From NCBI GenBank assembly GCA_963740395.1, contig CAVUEP010000022.1, forward strand, positions 1 through 64,000: a stretch of 64,000 bases of DNA. The letters are read 5' to 3'. Positions within the stretch are counted from its first letter, which is position 1. Every line of letters begins with the position of its first letter. Shown here piece by piece: positions 51,043 through 60,074 of the stretch. A program made the translations under genes and the position numbers. The notes under the pieces are model-generated. The model was not told the origin of the DNA. It saw only the letters and a list, made by a program, of their open reading frames with translations, and did not search any database. The stretch comes from CADEEN01 sp963740395 (GTDB taxonomy: Bacteria; Pseudomonadota; Gammaproteobacteria; Burkholderiales; Burkholderiaceae_C).

Positions 51043-51367
51043 GCATGGACATCCTCAGCCCCACCGTCACCAACCTGATCATCTTCGTGCTGGCCATCTA
51101 CGTCGGCTACCACGTCGTCTGGACCGTCACGCCCGCACTGCACACGCCGCTGATGGCGGTGACGAACGCGATCTCGGCCATCGTCATCGTCGGCGCCATG
51201 CTGGCCGCGGCGCTGACCGAGAGGCGGCCTCGCCAAGATCAATGGGCGTGCTGGCCGTCGCGCTGGCCGCGGTCAACATCTTCGGCGGCTTCCTGGTCAC
51301 GCGGCGCATGCTGGAGATGTTCAAGAAGAAGGAACGCCCGGCCAAGGCCGACGGAGGAGACAAGTGA
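51039..51367 (+). CDS. pntAB: NAD(P) transhydrogenase alpha subunit, part 2 (two inserted bases)
   Basis: About 108 aa from ATG 51039, overlapping the pntAA stop by 3 nt. Three membrane helices: PTVTNLIIFVLAIYVGYHVV, AISAIVIVGAMLAAALTE and the third MGVLAVALAAVNIFGGFLVT. Frames break at 51222 and 51241, each by one extra A; dropping two bases gives 109 codons ending ...ERPAKADGGDK. It corresponds to the membrane part of PntA split from the soluble part, the usual arrangement in this group. Confidence 0.9.
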
Positions 51368-52806
51368 TGAGCCTGAATCTCGTCACCCTGCTGTACCTGG
51401 TCGCCAGCGTCTGCTTCATCCAGGCGCTCAAGGGCCTGTCGCACCCGACGACGTCGATCCGCGGCAACCTGTTCGGCATGGTCGGCATGGCGATCGCCGT
51501 GCTCACCACCGCGGCGCTGATCGTCAAGCTGGCCGCGCAGGCCGGCCAGTCCGGCATCGCGGGCATGGCCTGGGTGCTGCTCGGGCTGGTGGTCGGCGGC
51601 GCCTACGGCGCCTGGCGCGCCAGCACGGTCGAGATGACCAAGATGCCCGAGCTGGTGGCGTTCTTCCACAGCATGATCGGCCTGGCGGCGGTGTTCATCG
51701 CGGTCGCCGCGGTGGTCGAGCCCTGGGCCTTCGGCATCACGGCCAAGGGCGGCGAGATCCCGCACGGCAACCGGCTCGAGCTGGCGCTCGGCGCGGCCAT
51801 CGGCGCCATCACCTTCAGCGGCTCGGTGATCGCCTTCGGCAAGCTCTCGGGCACGTACAAGTTCCGCCTCTTCCAGGGCGCGCCGGTGCAGTTCACGGGC
51901 CAGCACTGGCTGAACCTGCTGCTGGCGCTGGCGATGCTGTTCTTCATCGTCGGCTACACGATCAGCGAAGCCAAGATCGACTTCGCCGTGCTGGTGGCGC
52001 TGGCCTTCGTGCATCGGCGTGCTGATCATCATCCCGATCGGCGGCGCCGACATGCCGGTGGTGGTGTCGCATGCTCAACAGCTACTCGGGCTGGGCCGCG
52101 GCGGGCATCGGCTTCTCGCTCAACAACGCGATGCTGATCGTCGCCGGCTCGCTGGTCGGCAGCTCGGGCGCGATCCTCTCGCTACATCATGTGCAAGGCG
52201 ATGAACCGCTCGTTCTTCAACGTCATCCTCGGCGGCTTCGGCGGCGAAACCACCACCGCCGCGGCGGGCGGCGCCGAGCAGCGGCCGGTCAAGAGCGGCA
52301 GCGCCGACGACGCGGCCTTCATCCTGGGCAACGCCGAGACCGTGGTCATCGTGCCCGGCTACGGCCTGGCGGTGGCGCGCGCGCAGCACGCGGTCAAGGA
52401 ACTGGCCAGCAAGCTGATCGAGAAGGGCGTGACGGTCAAGTACGCGATCCACCCGGTCGCCGGCCGCATGCCCGGCCACATGAACGTGCTGCTGGCCGAG
52501 GCCGAGGTGCCGTACGACCAGGTGTTCGAGATGGAGGACATCAACGGCGAGTTCGGCCAGGTCGACGTGGCGATCGTCCTCGGCGCCAACGACGTCGTGA
52601 ACCCGGCGGCGATGACCAAGGGCAGCGCCATCTACGGCATGCCGATCCTCGAGGCCTACAAGGCCAAGACCGTGATCGTCAACAAGCGCTCGATGGCCTC
52701 GGGCTACGCCGGCCTGGACAACGAACTGTTCTACATGGACAAGACGATGATGGTCTTCGGCGACGCCAAGAAGGTGGTCGAGGAGATGGTCAAGGCCATC
52801 GAGTAG
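51367..52806 (+). CDS. pntB: NAD(P) transhydrogenase beta subunit (three inserted bases)
   Basis: About 478 aa from ATG 51367, which shares one base with the pntAB stop. The membrane half (MSLNLVTLLYLVASVCFIQA onward) has about nine helices with GNLFGMVGMAIAV; the C-terminal NADP(H) domain has VVIVPGYGLAVARAQHAVKE and KTVIVNKRSMASGYAGLDNE. Frames break at 52012, 52070 and 52182, each by one extra C before ATC, ATG or TAC. Removing them leaves exactly 479 codons. Confidence 0.93.
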
Positions 52807-52819
52807 GGCCTGTCCCCAG

Positions 52820-52837
52820 GCGCCGGCCGGCCGGCGC
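52820..52837. terminator. 18-bp perfect palindrome between pntB and the convergent exported-protein gene
   Basis: GCGCCGGCCGGCCGGCGC lies 14 nt after the pntB stop and overlaps the stop of the opposite gene. It can form a strong stem but has only TATTT after it on the plus strand. Possible bidirectional terminator. Confidence 0.4.
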
Positions 52838-53289
52838 TATTTCACCGCGTGCAGCCCGTGGTTGAACGGGCTTCTTCGCCATTCGCCGTCGGATTGCCGC
52901 ACCTCCTTGATGCCGCCCGAACCGTCCTCGCGAATGCGGTAGCGAAAGTCCTCGCACCCGGGCACCGGCTGCCTGGCCGTGATCACGATCGTTCCGGCGC
53001 CGCGCTCGACGGTCACGGGCAGGGCACCGCGGTAGCAGACGTCGAGTTCGCCCGCGGTCATGCGAAAGAAGTGCTCGCCGTTCTTTTCCTCGACCGAGAT
53101 CGTGCCGGCGACGAAGTTGTCCTTGCTGTACTGCTTGGTCGCGCGGTCGCGTTTGAACGACTTGTACTCCCAGGTCTGCGCCCGCGCCGATGAAGCGAGC
53201 ACCCCCGCAGCGCAGGCCAGCGCGATCGCGGCCCCGACGCTGCGCCGTGCCGAATACGTGAATGCACGTGCGAATGGTTGCGTGGTCAT
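52837..53289 (-). CDS. Short exported protein
   Basis: A 150-aa protein from ATG 53289 with a perfect AGGAGG upstream. The signal peptide SVGAAIALACAAGVLASSAR ends before AQTWEYK. The mature 110 residues are beta-rich (YSKDNFVAGTISVEEKNGEH, MTAGELDVCYRGALPVTVER) with two cysteines, and end EWRRSPFNHGLHAVK. No family recognised. It is the last gene of a three-gene minus-strand group below the second BTAD regulator. Confidence 0.62.
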   Translation of the reverse strand: MTTQPFARAFTYSARRSVGAAIALACAAGVLASSARAQTWEYKSFKRDRATKQYSKDNFVAGTISVEEKNGEHFFRMTAGELDVCYRGALPVTVERGAGTIVITARQPVPGCEDFRYRIREDGSGGIKEVRQSDGEWRRSPFNHGLHAVK

Positions 53290-53306
53290 GTGAACCTCCT
53301 TCGAAC

Positions 53307-56162
53307 TCATTGAGGCAGCGTCACGGTGACCGTGACAGTCATGTCGGAGAATCGACCCACCATCCAGCCGACGGATCCCGCGACGGCCCCGCCTTCGGTC
53401 GAACTGCCGCTCGATCCAGACAGTCCGGACCACCACGCGCCGCCGCGGTCTTCCCAGCCTGCGAGCCCTGTCGATGGCGTCAGCGTCCGCGTATGCGGGA
53501 ACGGGACACCGCGTGGCACGTCCGGCGTGGGCTTCTCGAGCAGCACGCTGTAGCCTGTGGCGCCACTGACCTTGGGCACGACGACATAGGCAACCACGTC
53601 ATAGGCCGTGAAGTACGTGCGACCGTCGATCGTCCACGGCCGGTACGTGATCTCGTAGGTCCACCCGCCGCGCAACGTGAGGGTCTTCAGCCCTTTCTTG
53701 ACCTGTATCGTCGTGGTCACCGGGTCGGTGCGGGTCGGGGGCAGCGCTTGGTCGACAGTAACCACGGCGACCACCTCGACCACGGCCGTGGTCTCGGTCG
53801 CCGGCGCGATGTAGTCAACGTAGGAGTGCGCCTTGTCGGTGTCTGCGCTGCTGATGTTCAGGTCGCCGCCGCCCGAACGAAGCCGCCACTCGTAGCGGAC
53901 GCTCGCTGTGGTGGGCAGGGTCTCCACAAGGGCGGCGTTGACGCCGAGTCGCGCATCCGTGGGCAACTCGGTCGTCACGGGCGTGATCTTGAGGCTGAAC
54001 GCCTTCTTGAACTTCAGCGTGCTGGTCGCGGTGCCGATCAGCTCGCGCGCGCCGCCAGCGCCGATGGGTTCGAAATAGGCGGTCACCTTGATCGTCTCGG
54101 GCGCTGCGTCGGCCGCCTTCCCGTTGGGCAGGTAGTCGGTCGTCGCGTAGTTCTTGCTGGTCGTGAAGCGGTTGGGTTGGCTCAGGCTGGCGTCGGCACG
54201 GCTGTAGAGGTTGCCGTACTGGCCCGTGCACTCCCAGTCGAAGACGATGGAGCCCTTCTCGACGCCGAATTCGTCGTTGTCGTTGTCGACGATCTCGGCT
54301 GTGACGGGATAGGTCACGCCGGTGGTCTCGACTTCGAGCGGGTCGGGCCGCAGCACGACCTTGGCTTTGGTCGCATTGACCTGCCAAGACTCGATCAACC
54401 GGCTGGTGGCGATGTCGGCCGTCAGACGCGACTTGGCCAGCAGGAACAGGCCACTGTCGACCAGCGCCAGACACTTGGTGGCTACCCCCATGCCGGCGAA
54501 GGCCAAGTTTTCCTTGTTGAACTGAATTGGCTTCGGATCTTTGCCGTCCTTGCCGGGCTTTGGCGTCCATTCGTAGAGGTTCTCGCCCCTGTTGTTGGCG
54601 TCGCCGTCGAGGAACGCGAGCAGCGCCTCGCCCTGGTCATAAGGCATCTTCTCGTAGATGAACCACTTCAACAGCAGCGTCAGGAACCCGATCGAGAACT
54701 TGCTCAGCACCGGCACGGTGAGCGCCTTGGCGCGGCCCGGCACGGGCACTTCCACGGTATCGATCAGCTGACTGCGCACGATGTCGCTCAGCGCCCCGAC
54801 GATGCCGTAGTCGGGGTTGTCCTTCGCGTTGCGCAGCTTGGCAACGATCGCCGGTACATTGGTCGTCAAGACGCCGAGCAGGGCGCCGAAGAGCGACGCC
54901 TGCATGCGCTCCTTCAGGTCGCGCGCCCCGAGGTTCTTGGTCTCGTCGCCGATCTTGCCGCCGATCCAGGACACGAACAAGGGCACCAGCAGGTCCATCA
55001 CCAGCGCCTGCAACGCGAGGTTTTCAGTCGCGAACAGGCTGATGTCGATCTTGCGCCGCTCGCTCTCGTCGAGCTTGGCGTAGGCGTCCGCGCTGTAGCT
55101 GAGTGCCGCATTGCCGGCGGTGAGCACGGTCACGCTGTACTGCGTGCGCTTGGCGCCTTCGGGCGTGACCGGCAGGGCCGCCTCGGGTGTGCGCGAGAAC
55201 GCGAGCTTGCTGTTGTCACCCGAGTAGTAGGCCTCCCCCACCGCACCGAAGATCGCGCCGGCGCTGTCGAAGCCCGGCAGCATCGGGATGTCGCCCGAGG
55301 CGATCACGGGCCTGGCGCTGTCGGAGATCGTGGCGCCCGCGCTGTCGGTGTGCCCCTCGCGCCGGATCACGTACCAGGCGCGGCGCAACTTCTCGTTCTG
55401 CACGAAGATCGAGTTCAGTACGTCGCCGACGATGGGCTGCAGGCCGCTTGCCGCTGAGGCCGGATTGATGGCAATGCCCTGCGCGCGTTCGCGGCCCACA
55501 GTGCTGCTGGCCGAGTAGCTCGCTGTCAGGCTTCGTACCGCCGCGATCACCGCATCCGTGATCGTCGCATCGGCCTGAGCCAGCGCGTAGACGTCTGCGG
55601 CCAACGCAGCAGAAATGCTTTGCGCAAGGCTCGCAGCTGCTGGGCTGGCATGGATCTGTGCCAGCCACGCGGCATTGGCCGAGCCGGAGGTCCATTCCGC
55701 ACCCATCGAAAACGCAATCAGTGCGGTCGCCGTGCTGTGCGCCGACAACGCCGGCATGCCGGGGCCGACGAAGCCGTACAGCAGCGGCAAGCCCTCGGCG
55801 CTGAACAGCGTGGCGAGCTGCGCGCTGCCGAACAGATGGCGCAGCGTCGCCCGGCCCGCGGCGACTTCGCTGAATCCGCCCAGCGGGGTGTACAGCGCGG
55901 TCCCGCCCTCGGGCAGCACAACGCCAGGCGGAATCTCGACCGTGACCGGGCTTTCAGTGAAGGCCTCGGTCCCGGCAAAGGCGCGGCCAGCTTCACGCAG
56001 CGGTGTAGCGCCGCCCGCAGCTGGCGTGGCGGCGCCCTCGCCGCCGCCACCGCCGCATGCGACCAGTCCCAGTGGCGAAACGAGGGCCAGCCCGCTCGGC
56101 ACAACCAGCATCAGTCGGCGGCGCAGCAGGTTTGGGTGCGCATGGAAATCAAGCGTCTTCAT
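53307..56162 (-). CDS. Giant exported lipoprotein of unknown function
   Basis: A 951-aa protein from ATG 56162. The N-terminus has twin Arg (HPNLLRRRLMLVVPSGLALV) and a lipobox region LGLVACGGGGGEG, typical of lipoproteins with a flexible Gly linker; the RRRL suggests possible Tat export. Residues 75-330 are helical, 330-560 include a hydrophobic stretch (ALQALVMDLLVPLFVSWIGG), and 600-950 are beta-rich with several Ig-like stretches (RPDPLEVETTGVTYPVTAEI). No known domain named. One of the longest genes in the window with an intact frame. Confidence 0.62.
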   Translation of the reverse strand: MKTLDFHAHPNLLRRRLMLVVPSGLALVSPLGLVACGGGGGEGAATPAAGGATPLREAGRAFAGTEAFTESPVTVEIPPGVVLPEGGTALYTPLGGFSEVAAGRATLRHLFGSAQLATLFSAEGLPLLYGFVGPGMPALSAHSTATALIAFSMGAEWTSGSANAAWLAQIHASPAAASLAQSISAALAADVYALAQADATITDAVIAAVRSLTASYSASSTVGRERAQGIAINPASAASGLQPIVGDVLNSIFVQNEKLRRAWYVIRREGHTDSAGATISDSARPVIASGDIPMLPGFDSAGAIFGAVGEAYYSGDNSKLAFSRTPEAALPVTPEGAKRTQYSVTVLTAGNAALSYSADAYAKLDESERRKIDISLFATENLALQALVMDLLVPLFVSWIGGKIGDETKNLGARDLKERMQASLFGALLGVLTTNVPAIVAKLRNAKDNPDYGIVGALSDIVRSQLIDTVEVPVPGRAKALTVPVLSKFSIGFLTLLLKWFIYEKMPYDQGEALLAFLDGDANNRGENLYEWTPKPGKDGKDPKPIQFNKENLAFAGMGVATKCLALVDSGLFLLAKSRLTADIATSRLIESWQVNATKAKVVLRPDPLEVETTGVTYPVTAEIVDNDNDEFGVEKGSIVFDWECTGQYGNLYSRADASLSQPNRFTTSKNYATTDYLPNGKAADAAPETIKVTAYFEPIGAGGARELIGTATSTLKFKKAFSLKITPVTTELPTDARLGVNAALVETLPTTASVRYEWRLRSGGGDLNISSADTDKAHSYVDYIAPATETTAVVEVVAVVTVDQALPPTRTDPVTTTIQVKKGLKTLTLRGGWTYEITYRPWTIDGRTYFTAYDVVAYVVVPKVSGATGYSVLLEKPTPDVPRGVPFPHTRTLTPSTGLAGWEDRGGAWWSGLSGSSGSSTEGGAVAGSVGWMVGRFSDMTVTVTVTLPQ

Positions 56163-56188
56163 CTTTTGTCTCCCTGGGAATCTTGATA

Positions 56189-56947
56189 TCAGCGGCGTGG
56201 AACGGCGTACCACCAGCCGTTGCTGCCCAGCACGTGGTACTGGCCGGAGGCATCGACGCCGTAGGTCTGGCCCTGGTACTGGTGCACGGTGCCCGGCTGC
56301 CAGGTGTGCGGCAGCTGCAGGGCCGCGCCGTTGGGCGCCACGTAGGTGCCCTGCCCCATCAGTCCGCGACCGGCCTCCTGCTGGTTGCGGAAATAGCCGT
56401 CGCGCTGCGCCTGTTGCGCCGCACCGCGGTTGGCCTCGGCGTCACGCAGGCCTTGAACCGCAGCCCGCTCGCGCCCGGCGATGCCGGCCTCGTTGGCCCG
56501 CGCATGCGCGATGCCCTGGGCCGAGAACCCGTTGGTGTAGACGTAGTTGTAGGTGAAGGTCGGGTAGTCCATCGCGGGGCGACCGCCCGAGCGCGCGACG
56601 TAATCGCGGTAGGCGGCCTGCACCTGCGGGTCCTGCATGCGCTGCTGCACGATCTGGTTGACCTGCTGCTGGCCGCGCGCGATGGTCTGGTTCATCGCGT
56701 TCATCTGCTGCTGGATCATGGCGCCGTAGTCCTGCGCCACGGCCACCGCCGGCGCCGACACGATCAAGGCTATCGCAAGCCAGCGAACGGCGGTCGTGGT
56801 CTTGACCGGGGGCCGCGTACGGCGGCGCGACGCGCGCTTGGCCGGCGTGCGCGGCTCGATGGGTGCCGCTTGTCGAACTTCGGCGTCACCAGCGTCGGCA
56901 GGGCGCGGCGGCGGCAGCGTCGCAGCGTCAGGGTCGTGGTGCTTCAT
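56189..56947 (-). CDS. Exported Gln/Ala-rich protein
   Basis: A 252-aa protein from ATG 56947 with AAGGAG upstream. The N-terminus is long, basic and Pro-rich (RTPAKRASRRRTRPPVKTTT), followed by the hydrophobic VRWLAIALIVSAPAVAVAQ, so it may be a signal peptide with an extended n-region or an anchor. The mature part is Gln/Asn-rich and helical (YGAMIQQQMNAMNQTIARGQ) and ends in tyrosine/glycine-rich VHQYQGQTYGVDASGQYHVL. Unknown function. It is the first gene below the second BTAD regulator. Confidence 0.58.
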   Translation of the reverse strand: MKHHDPDAATLPPPRPADAGDAEVRQAAPIEPRTPAKRASRRRTRPPVKTTTAVRWLAIALIVSAPAVAVAQDYGAMIQQQMNAMNQTIARGQQQVNQIVQQRMQDPQVQAAYRDYVARSGGRPAMDYPTFTYNYVYTNGFSAQGIAHARANEAGIAGRERAAVQGLRDAEANRGAAQQAQRDGYFRNQQEAGRGLMGQGTYVAPNGAALQLPHTWQPGTVHQYQGQTYGVDASGQYHVLGSNGWWYAVPRR

Positions 56948-57015
56948 CGTCGGCTCCTTTGCAGTGCAGGCCTGGAGGGCCCGGTGAAGCAAAGGATCGG
57001 CGGCGACCGTTAGGC

Positions 57016-57048
57016 AAGCGCTAGCGACAGACCGCGCCAACCGCTAGC
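57016..57048 (-). promoter_or_regulatory. GCTAGCG direct repeats upstream of the second secreted-protein group
   Basis: On the minus strand GCTAGCGGTT (57048-57039) and GCTAGCGCTT (57025-57016) are 23 bp apart, and CCTAACG follows 11 bp after the second. It lies in the 147-bp gap between the BTAD gene and 56947. SARP-like layout is possible but less regular than at 23020 and 31539. Confidence 0.4.
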
Positions 57049-57094
57049 CGAGCCTAGGGGATACCCGAACTTGCGCCGTGCGTGAGCCGGCCGG

Positions 57095-59842
57095 TCAGCC
57101 GCGCGGGGTTTCGGCCAGTGCGAGCTCGACGGCCTGTGCCAGTGAGAGCTGCTCACCCTCGCGCAGCAGATACGCGATGCGTGCGGCATCGATCTGCGTG
57201 GCCGCCAGGCGTCGCACACGGCGCAGATCGCGCACGTCATCGGTGCTGAGCTCGCCAAAGCGACTGCGCCAGAACGCCGCCGCATAGCCCATCAGCCTCA
57301 GCGCGTTCTCAGGCTGGTGCTGGTGCGCCAATGCCCGCGGCAGGTTCCACAGCCCGAAGGCCAGGTCGAAGGAGGCCATGCCCTTCCAGGCGATGCGGAT
57401 GCACTGCCGGTAGTCGTTGACGGCCTGCGCCCATTGGTGCAGCCCGCTGTGGGCATTGCCGCGCACATTGAGCGACTGGTTCAGGCGCCGCCAGTCTTGC
57501 TGCTCGCCGGCACTGGCGATGATCGGCTCGAGCAGTTGCAGCGCGTCACGATGGCGGTTGGCGTTCTGCGCGCAGACGGCCAGGTTGTAGCGTCCGCTGT
57601 TGATCGCGTGCTGGTTGCCTAGCGGCTCCCACAGGGCCAGGGCCCGCGCGTGCAACCGTTCGCCGGCGACGCGGTCGCGGTGGTGCGCATTCGTGACAAA
57701 CGCGCGCAGGGCCAGCAGGCTCGCGCGCAACTCGGCGTCGCCGCTGCCCGCCAATAGGCGGTCGGCCTCGTCGAGCAGGGGTTCGACCTCGTCGGCTCGC
57801 CTGCGGCTGCGCCAGCGCACACGCGCCAAGGCATGCAGGGCGCGCGCGCGCTGATCGGCGCCAAGAGGTGGACCAGCGAGGCCCAACTCCGCGTGCCGCG
57901 ACGCCGCATCGATCTGACCCGCCGTGAACAGCAACGGCCCGAGCAGGCTGTGGCCGCGGGCCTTGAGCGCTGCGTCCTGGCATTGTTCGACCGCAGCCTG
58001 CGCGTGCGCCAGGCCTTCGGCAGGCAACTCGACGTCTTCGAGACAGCGGCGCAGGCGCAGCAACAGCTCGATCGCCTCGGCCGCAGCGCCGTCGTCGACT
58101 GCGCTGGCCAACGCGGCCACCAGGTTGGGCATTTCCGCGCGCAGCAGGCCCAGCGGCGGCGTGCGCGGCAGCGCCTGGGCCCAGGCCAGGGCCCAGGCGC
58201 GATGGCGTTGGCGCCAATGGCGCTCGGCCGCGGCGTCGAGTTGTGCCGCGGCGAACTCACGAATCGGCTGGTACAAGTCAAAGCGCAGCGCGCCGTCGTC
58301 ATCGCCGCGCGAGTGCAGCAGCGAGTTGGCCAGCAGGTCGTCGAGCAGCAGGTCGACATCGGCGGCCGCGTCGCCAATCAGTACCGCTGCCGCCGCCGCG
58401 TCGAAGCCGGCGCTGAAGACGGTCAGCGCCGCCAGCAACCGCGCCTGGTCGGCGCTGAGCAATTGCCAGCTCCATTCGATCACGCGCTGCATCGAGGCAT
58501 GGCGCAGGTCAAACGCCCCGCGCGGCCCGCTGCGGGCCAGCAGGTCCAGGCGCGGCTTGCCCTTGCCTCGCAGACGGGCCAGCATGTCGGCCGGGGCCAT
58601 GCTGCGCACGCGCGAGGCCGCCAGCTCGATCGCCAGGGGCATGCCTTCGAGCACGCGCACCAGCTCGACCAGCGTGGCCAGGTTGCGCGCGCCGACATGA
58701 AAGTCGGTGCGCACCGCACGGGCGCGCTCGACGAACAGCGCCACCGCGGGGTTGGCGGCCGCGCTGTCGATCGCGGCGTCACGGTCAGGCAGCTGCAGCG
58801 CGGCGACAGCGAACTCGTGCTCGCCGTCCAGGCCGAGCGCGCGTCGAGAAGTCACCACGATATGCAACGTGGGCAACTGCCCCAGCAGATCGGCGACCAG
58901 CGACTCGGCTTGGCCGCCGAGCTGCTCGAAGTTGTCCAGCACCAGCAGCGCCTGTCGCCCGCTGAGCGCCTGCGTCAGCGCGCGAGTCGGGTCGTCGGCG
59001 CCCGGCGCGATCTGCAGCGCGCCGGTCAGTGCGTCGCAGGCCTGTGCGCGCGTGGTGCAGGCCACCAGCGCCACGAAGGCGATCAGGTCGAAGGCCGGCG
59101 GTTCGGCCCGTTCACGCATTTCATGCGCCATCTCAACGGCGAGCCGCGTCTTGCCCGCGCCGCCGGGACCGATCAACGTCACCAGGCGATTCGACCGCAC
59201 GAGCTCGCGCAGCCGCGTCGCCTGCTCTTCGGCGCCAAACAGGCGCGTAAGGTAGGAGGGCAGGGTCACGCGCACCCCCGCCAGCGAGGCCGGCGACGCT
59301 GCGGGACTTACCAGCTGAGCCTGCGCCGGGCCGACCGGCAATGACGCCAGGCGATCGTGCAGCGCGGCCAGTCGCATGCGCTCTTCGTCGATCCAGTCGT
59401 CGTAGAAGCCGGGCAGCAACTCACCACGGTAGAGCGCGCGCGCGGCATCCGGGCGGCCGGCCCGCACGTGGCGCTCGAAGAGTGCCGCGTCGCAGGCCAG
59501 CCCGGCGTCTGCGGTGCGAACGCTGATGCGGTCGGCGATCAGCACCGGCAGCGACGGTGAGCGCCCGGGCGGCTCAAGAATGCTCTTCAGGCTCGACAAC
59601 GTCTGGCGCAAGCGGTTGCGGCCGACGCTCAAGTCGACGCCAGGCCAAAGGTGCTCGATCAGTTCCTCGCGCGCGTGCGCACGCTGCGGCCACAGCGCCA
59701 GGCGCGCCAGCAGGGCCGTGGCCGCGCGGCTGGGCAACCGGTGCAGCCGCTGGCGCCCGTCGCTGAGCTCGAACTGACCCAGCAGGCGGACCTGCCAGGT
59801 CGCTTGCGTCGTGTCCGCGTCGGGCTGTGGATCTGCGCTCAT
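57095..59842 (-). CDS. Second SARP/AfsR-like regulator: winged helix + BTAD + NB-ARC-type ATPase + TPR region
   Basis: A 915-aa protein from ATG 59842 (MSADPQPDADTTQATWQVRL). The winged helix LLARLALWPQRAHAREELIE with LWPGVDLSVGRNRLRQTLSS and a BTAD to about residue 165 are followed by the ATPase: Walker A IGPGGAGKTRLAVEM near 215 and LLVLDNFEQLGGQAESLVAD (Walker B). From about 500 there are helical repeats. Family members bind short direct repeats and recruit RNA polymerase; they are common in Streptomyces and uncommon here. It is upstream of 56947 on the same strand and divergent from the TonB-dependent receptor. Confidence 0.85.
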   Translation of the reverse strand: MSADPQPDADTTQATWQVRLLGQFELSDGRQRLHRLPSRAATALLARLALWPQRAHAREELIEHLWPGVDLSVGRNRLRQTLSSLKSILEPPGRSPSLPVLIADRISVRTADAGLACDAALFERHVRAGRPDAARALYRGELLPGFYDDWIDEERMRLAALHDRLASLPVGPAQAQLVSPAASPASLAGVRVTLPSYLTRLFGAEEQATRLRELVRSNRLVTLIGPGGAGKTRLAVEMAHEMRERAEPPAFDLIAFVALVACTTRAQACDALTGALQIAPGADDPTRALTQALSGRQALLVLDNFEQLGGQAESLVADLLGQLPTLHIVVTSRRALGLDGEHEFAVAALQLPDRDAAIDSAAANPAVALFVERARAVRTDFHVGARNLATLVELVRVLEGMPLAIELAASRVRSMAPADMLARLRGKGKPRLDLLARSGPRGAFDLRHASMQRVIEWSWQLLSADQARLLAALTVFSAGFDAAAAAVLIGDAAADVDLLLDDLLANSLLHSRGDDDGALRFDLYQPIREFAAAQLDAAAERHWRQRHRAWALAWAQALPRTPPLGLLRAEMPNLVAALASAVDDGAAAEAIELLLRLRRCLEDVELPAEGLAHAQAAVEQCQDAALKARGHSLLGPLLFTAGQIDAASRHAELGLAGPPLGADQRARALHALARVRWRSRRRADEVEPLLDEADRLLAGSGDAELRASLLALRAFVTNAHHRDRVAGERLHARALALWEPLGNQHAINSGRYNLAVCAQNANRHRDALQLLEPIIASAGEQQDWRRLNQSLNVRGNAHSGLHQWAQAVNDYRQCIRIAWKGMASFDLAFGLWNLPRALAHQHQPENALRLMGYAAAFWRSRFGELSTDDVRDLRRVRRLAATQIDAARIAYLLREGEQLSLAQAVELALAETPRG

Positions 59843-60074
59843 CGGGGCCTTGCGCGGGCGTGCCGACTCGCGCTGCGGCCAGTCTAATGGCGGGCACGCC
59901 ACGCCATCGTGCACGGCGGGGGTGGGTGCTGTTGCTTCCCTGCGTCGATCGGCATGACTGGCGACGCGCCCCGATGGACCACCGGCACGAACAACATGAT
60001 GATCGCGGTTTCGTCGACCCTGCGCGGCACGTACCCCGTGCCGGTCAGGCGCCGTCCACCCACCTGGAGGAACC

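Noticed and set aside
49900..52806. Programmed frameshifting in the transhydrogenase genes
   Set aside because: There are eight sites without a slippery heptamer or stimulatory structure, and all known homologues need none.
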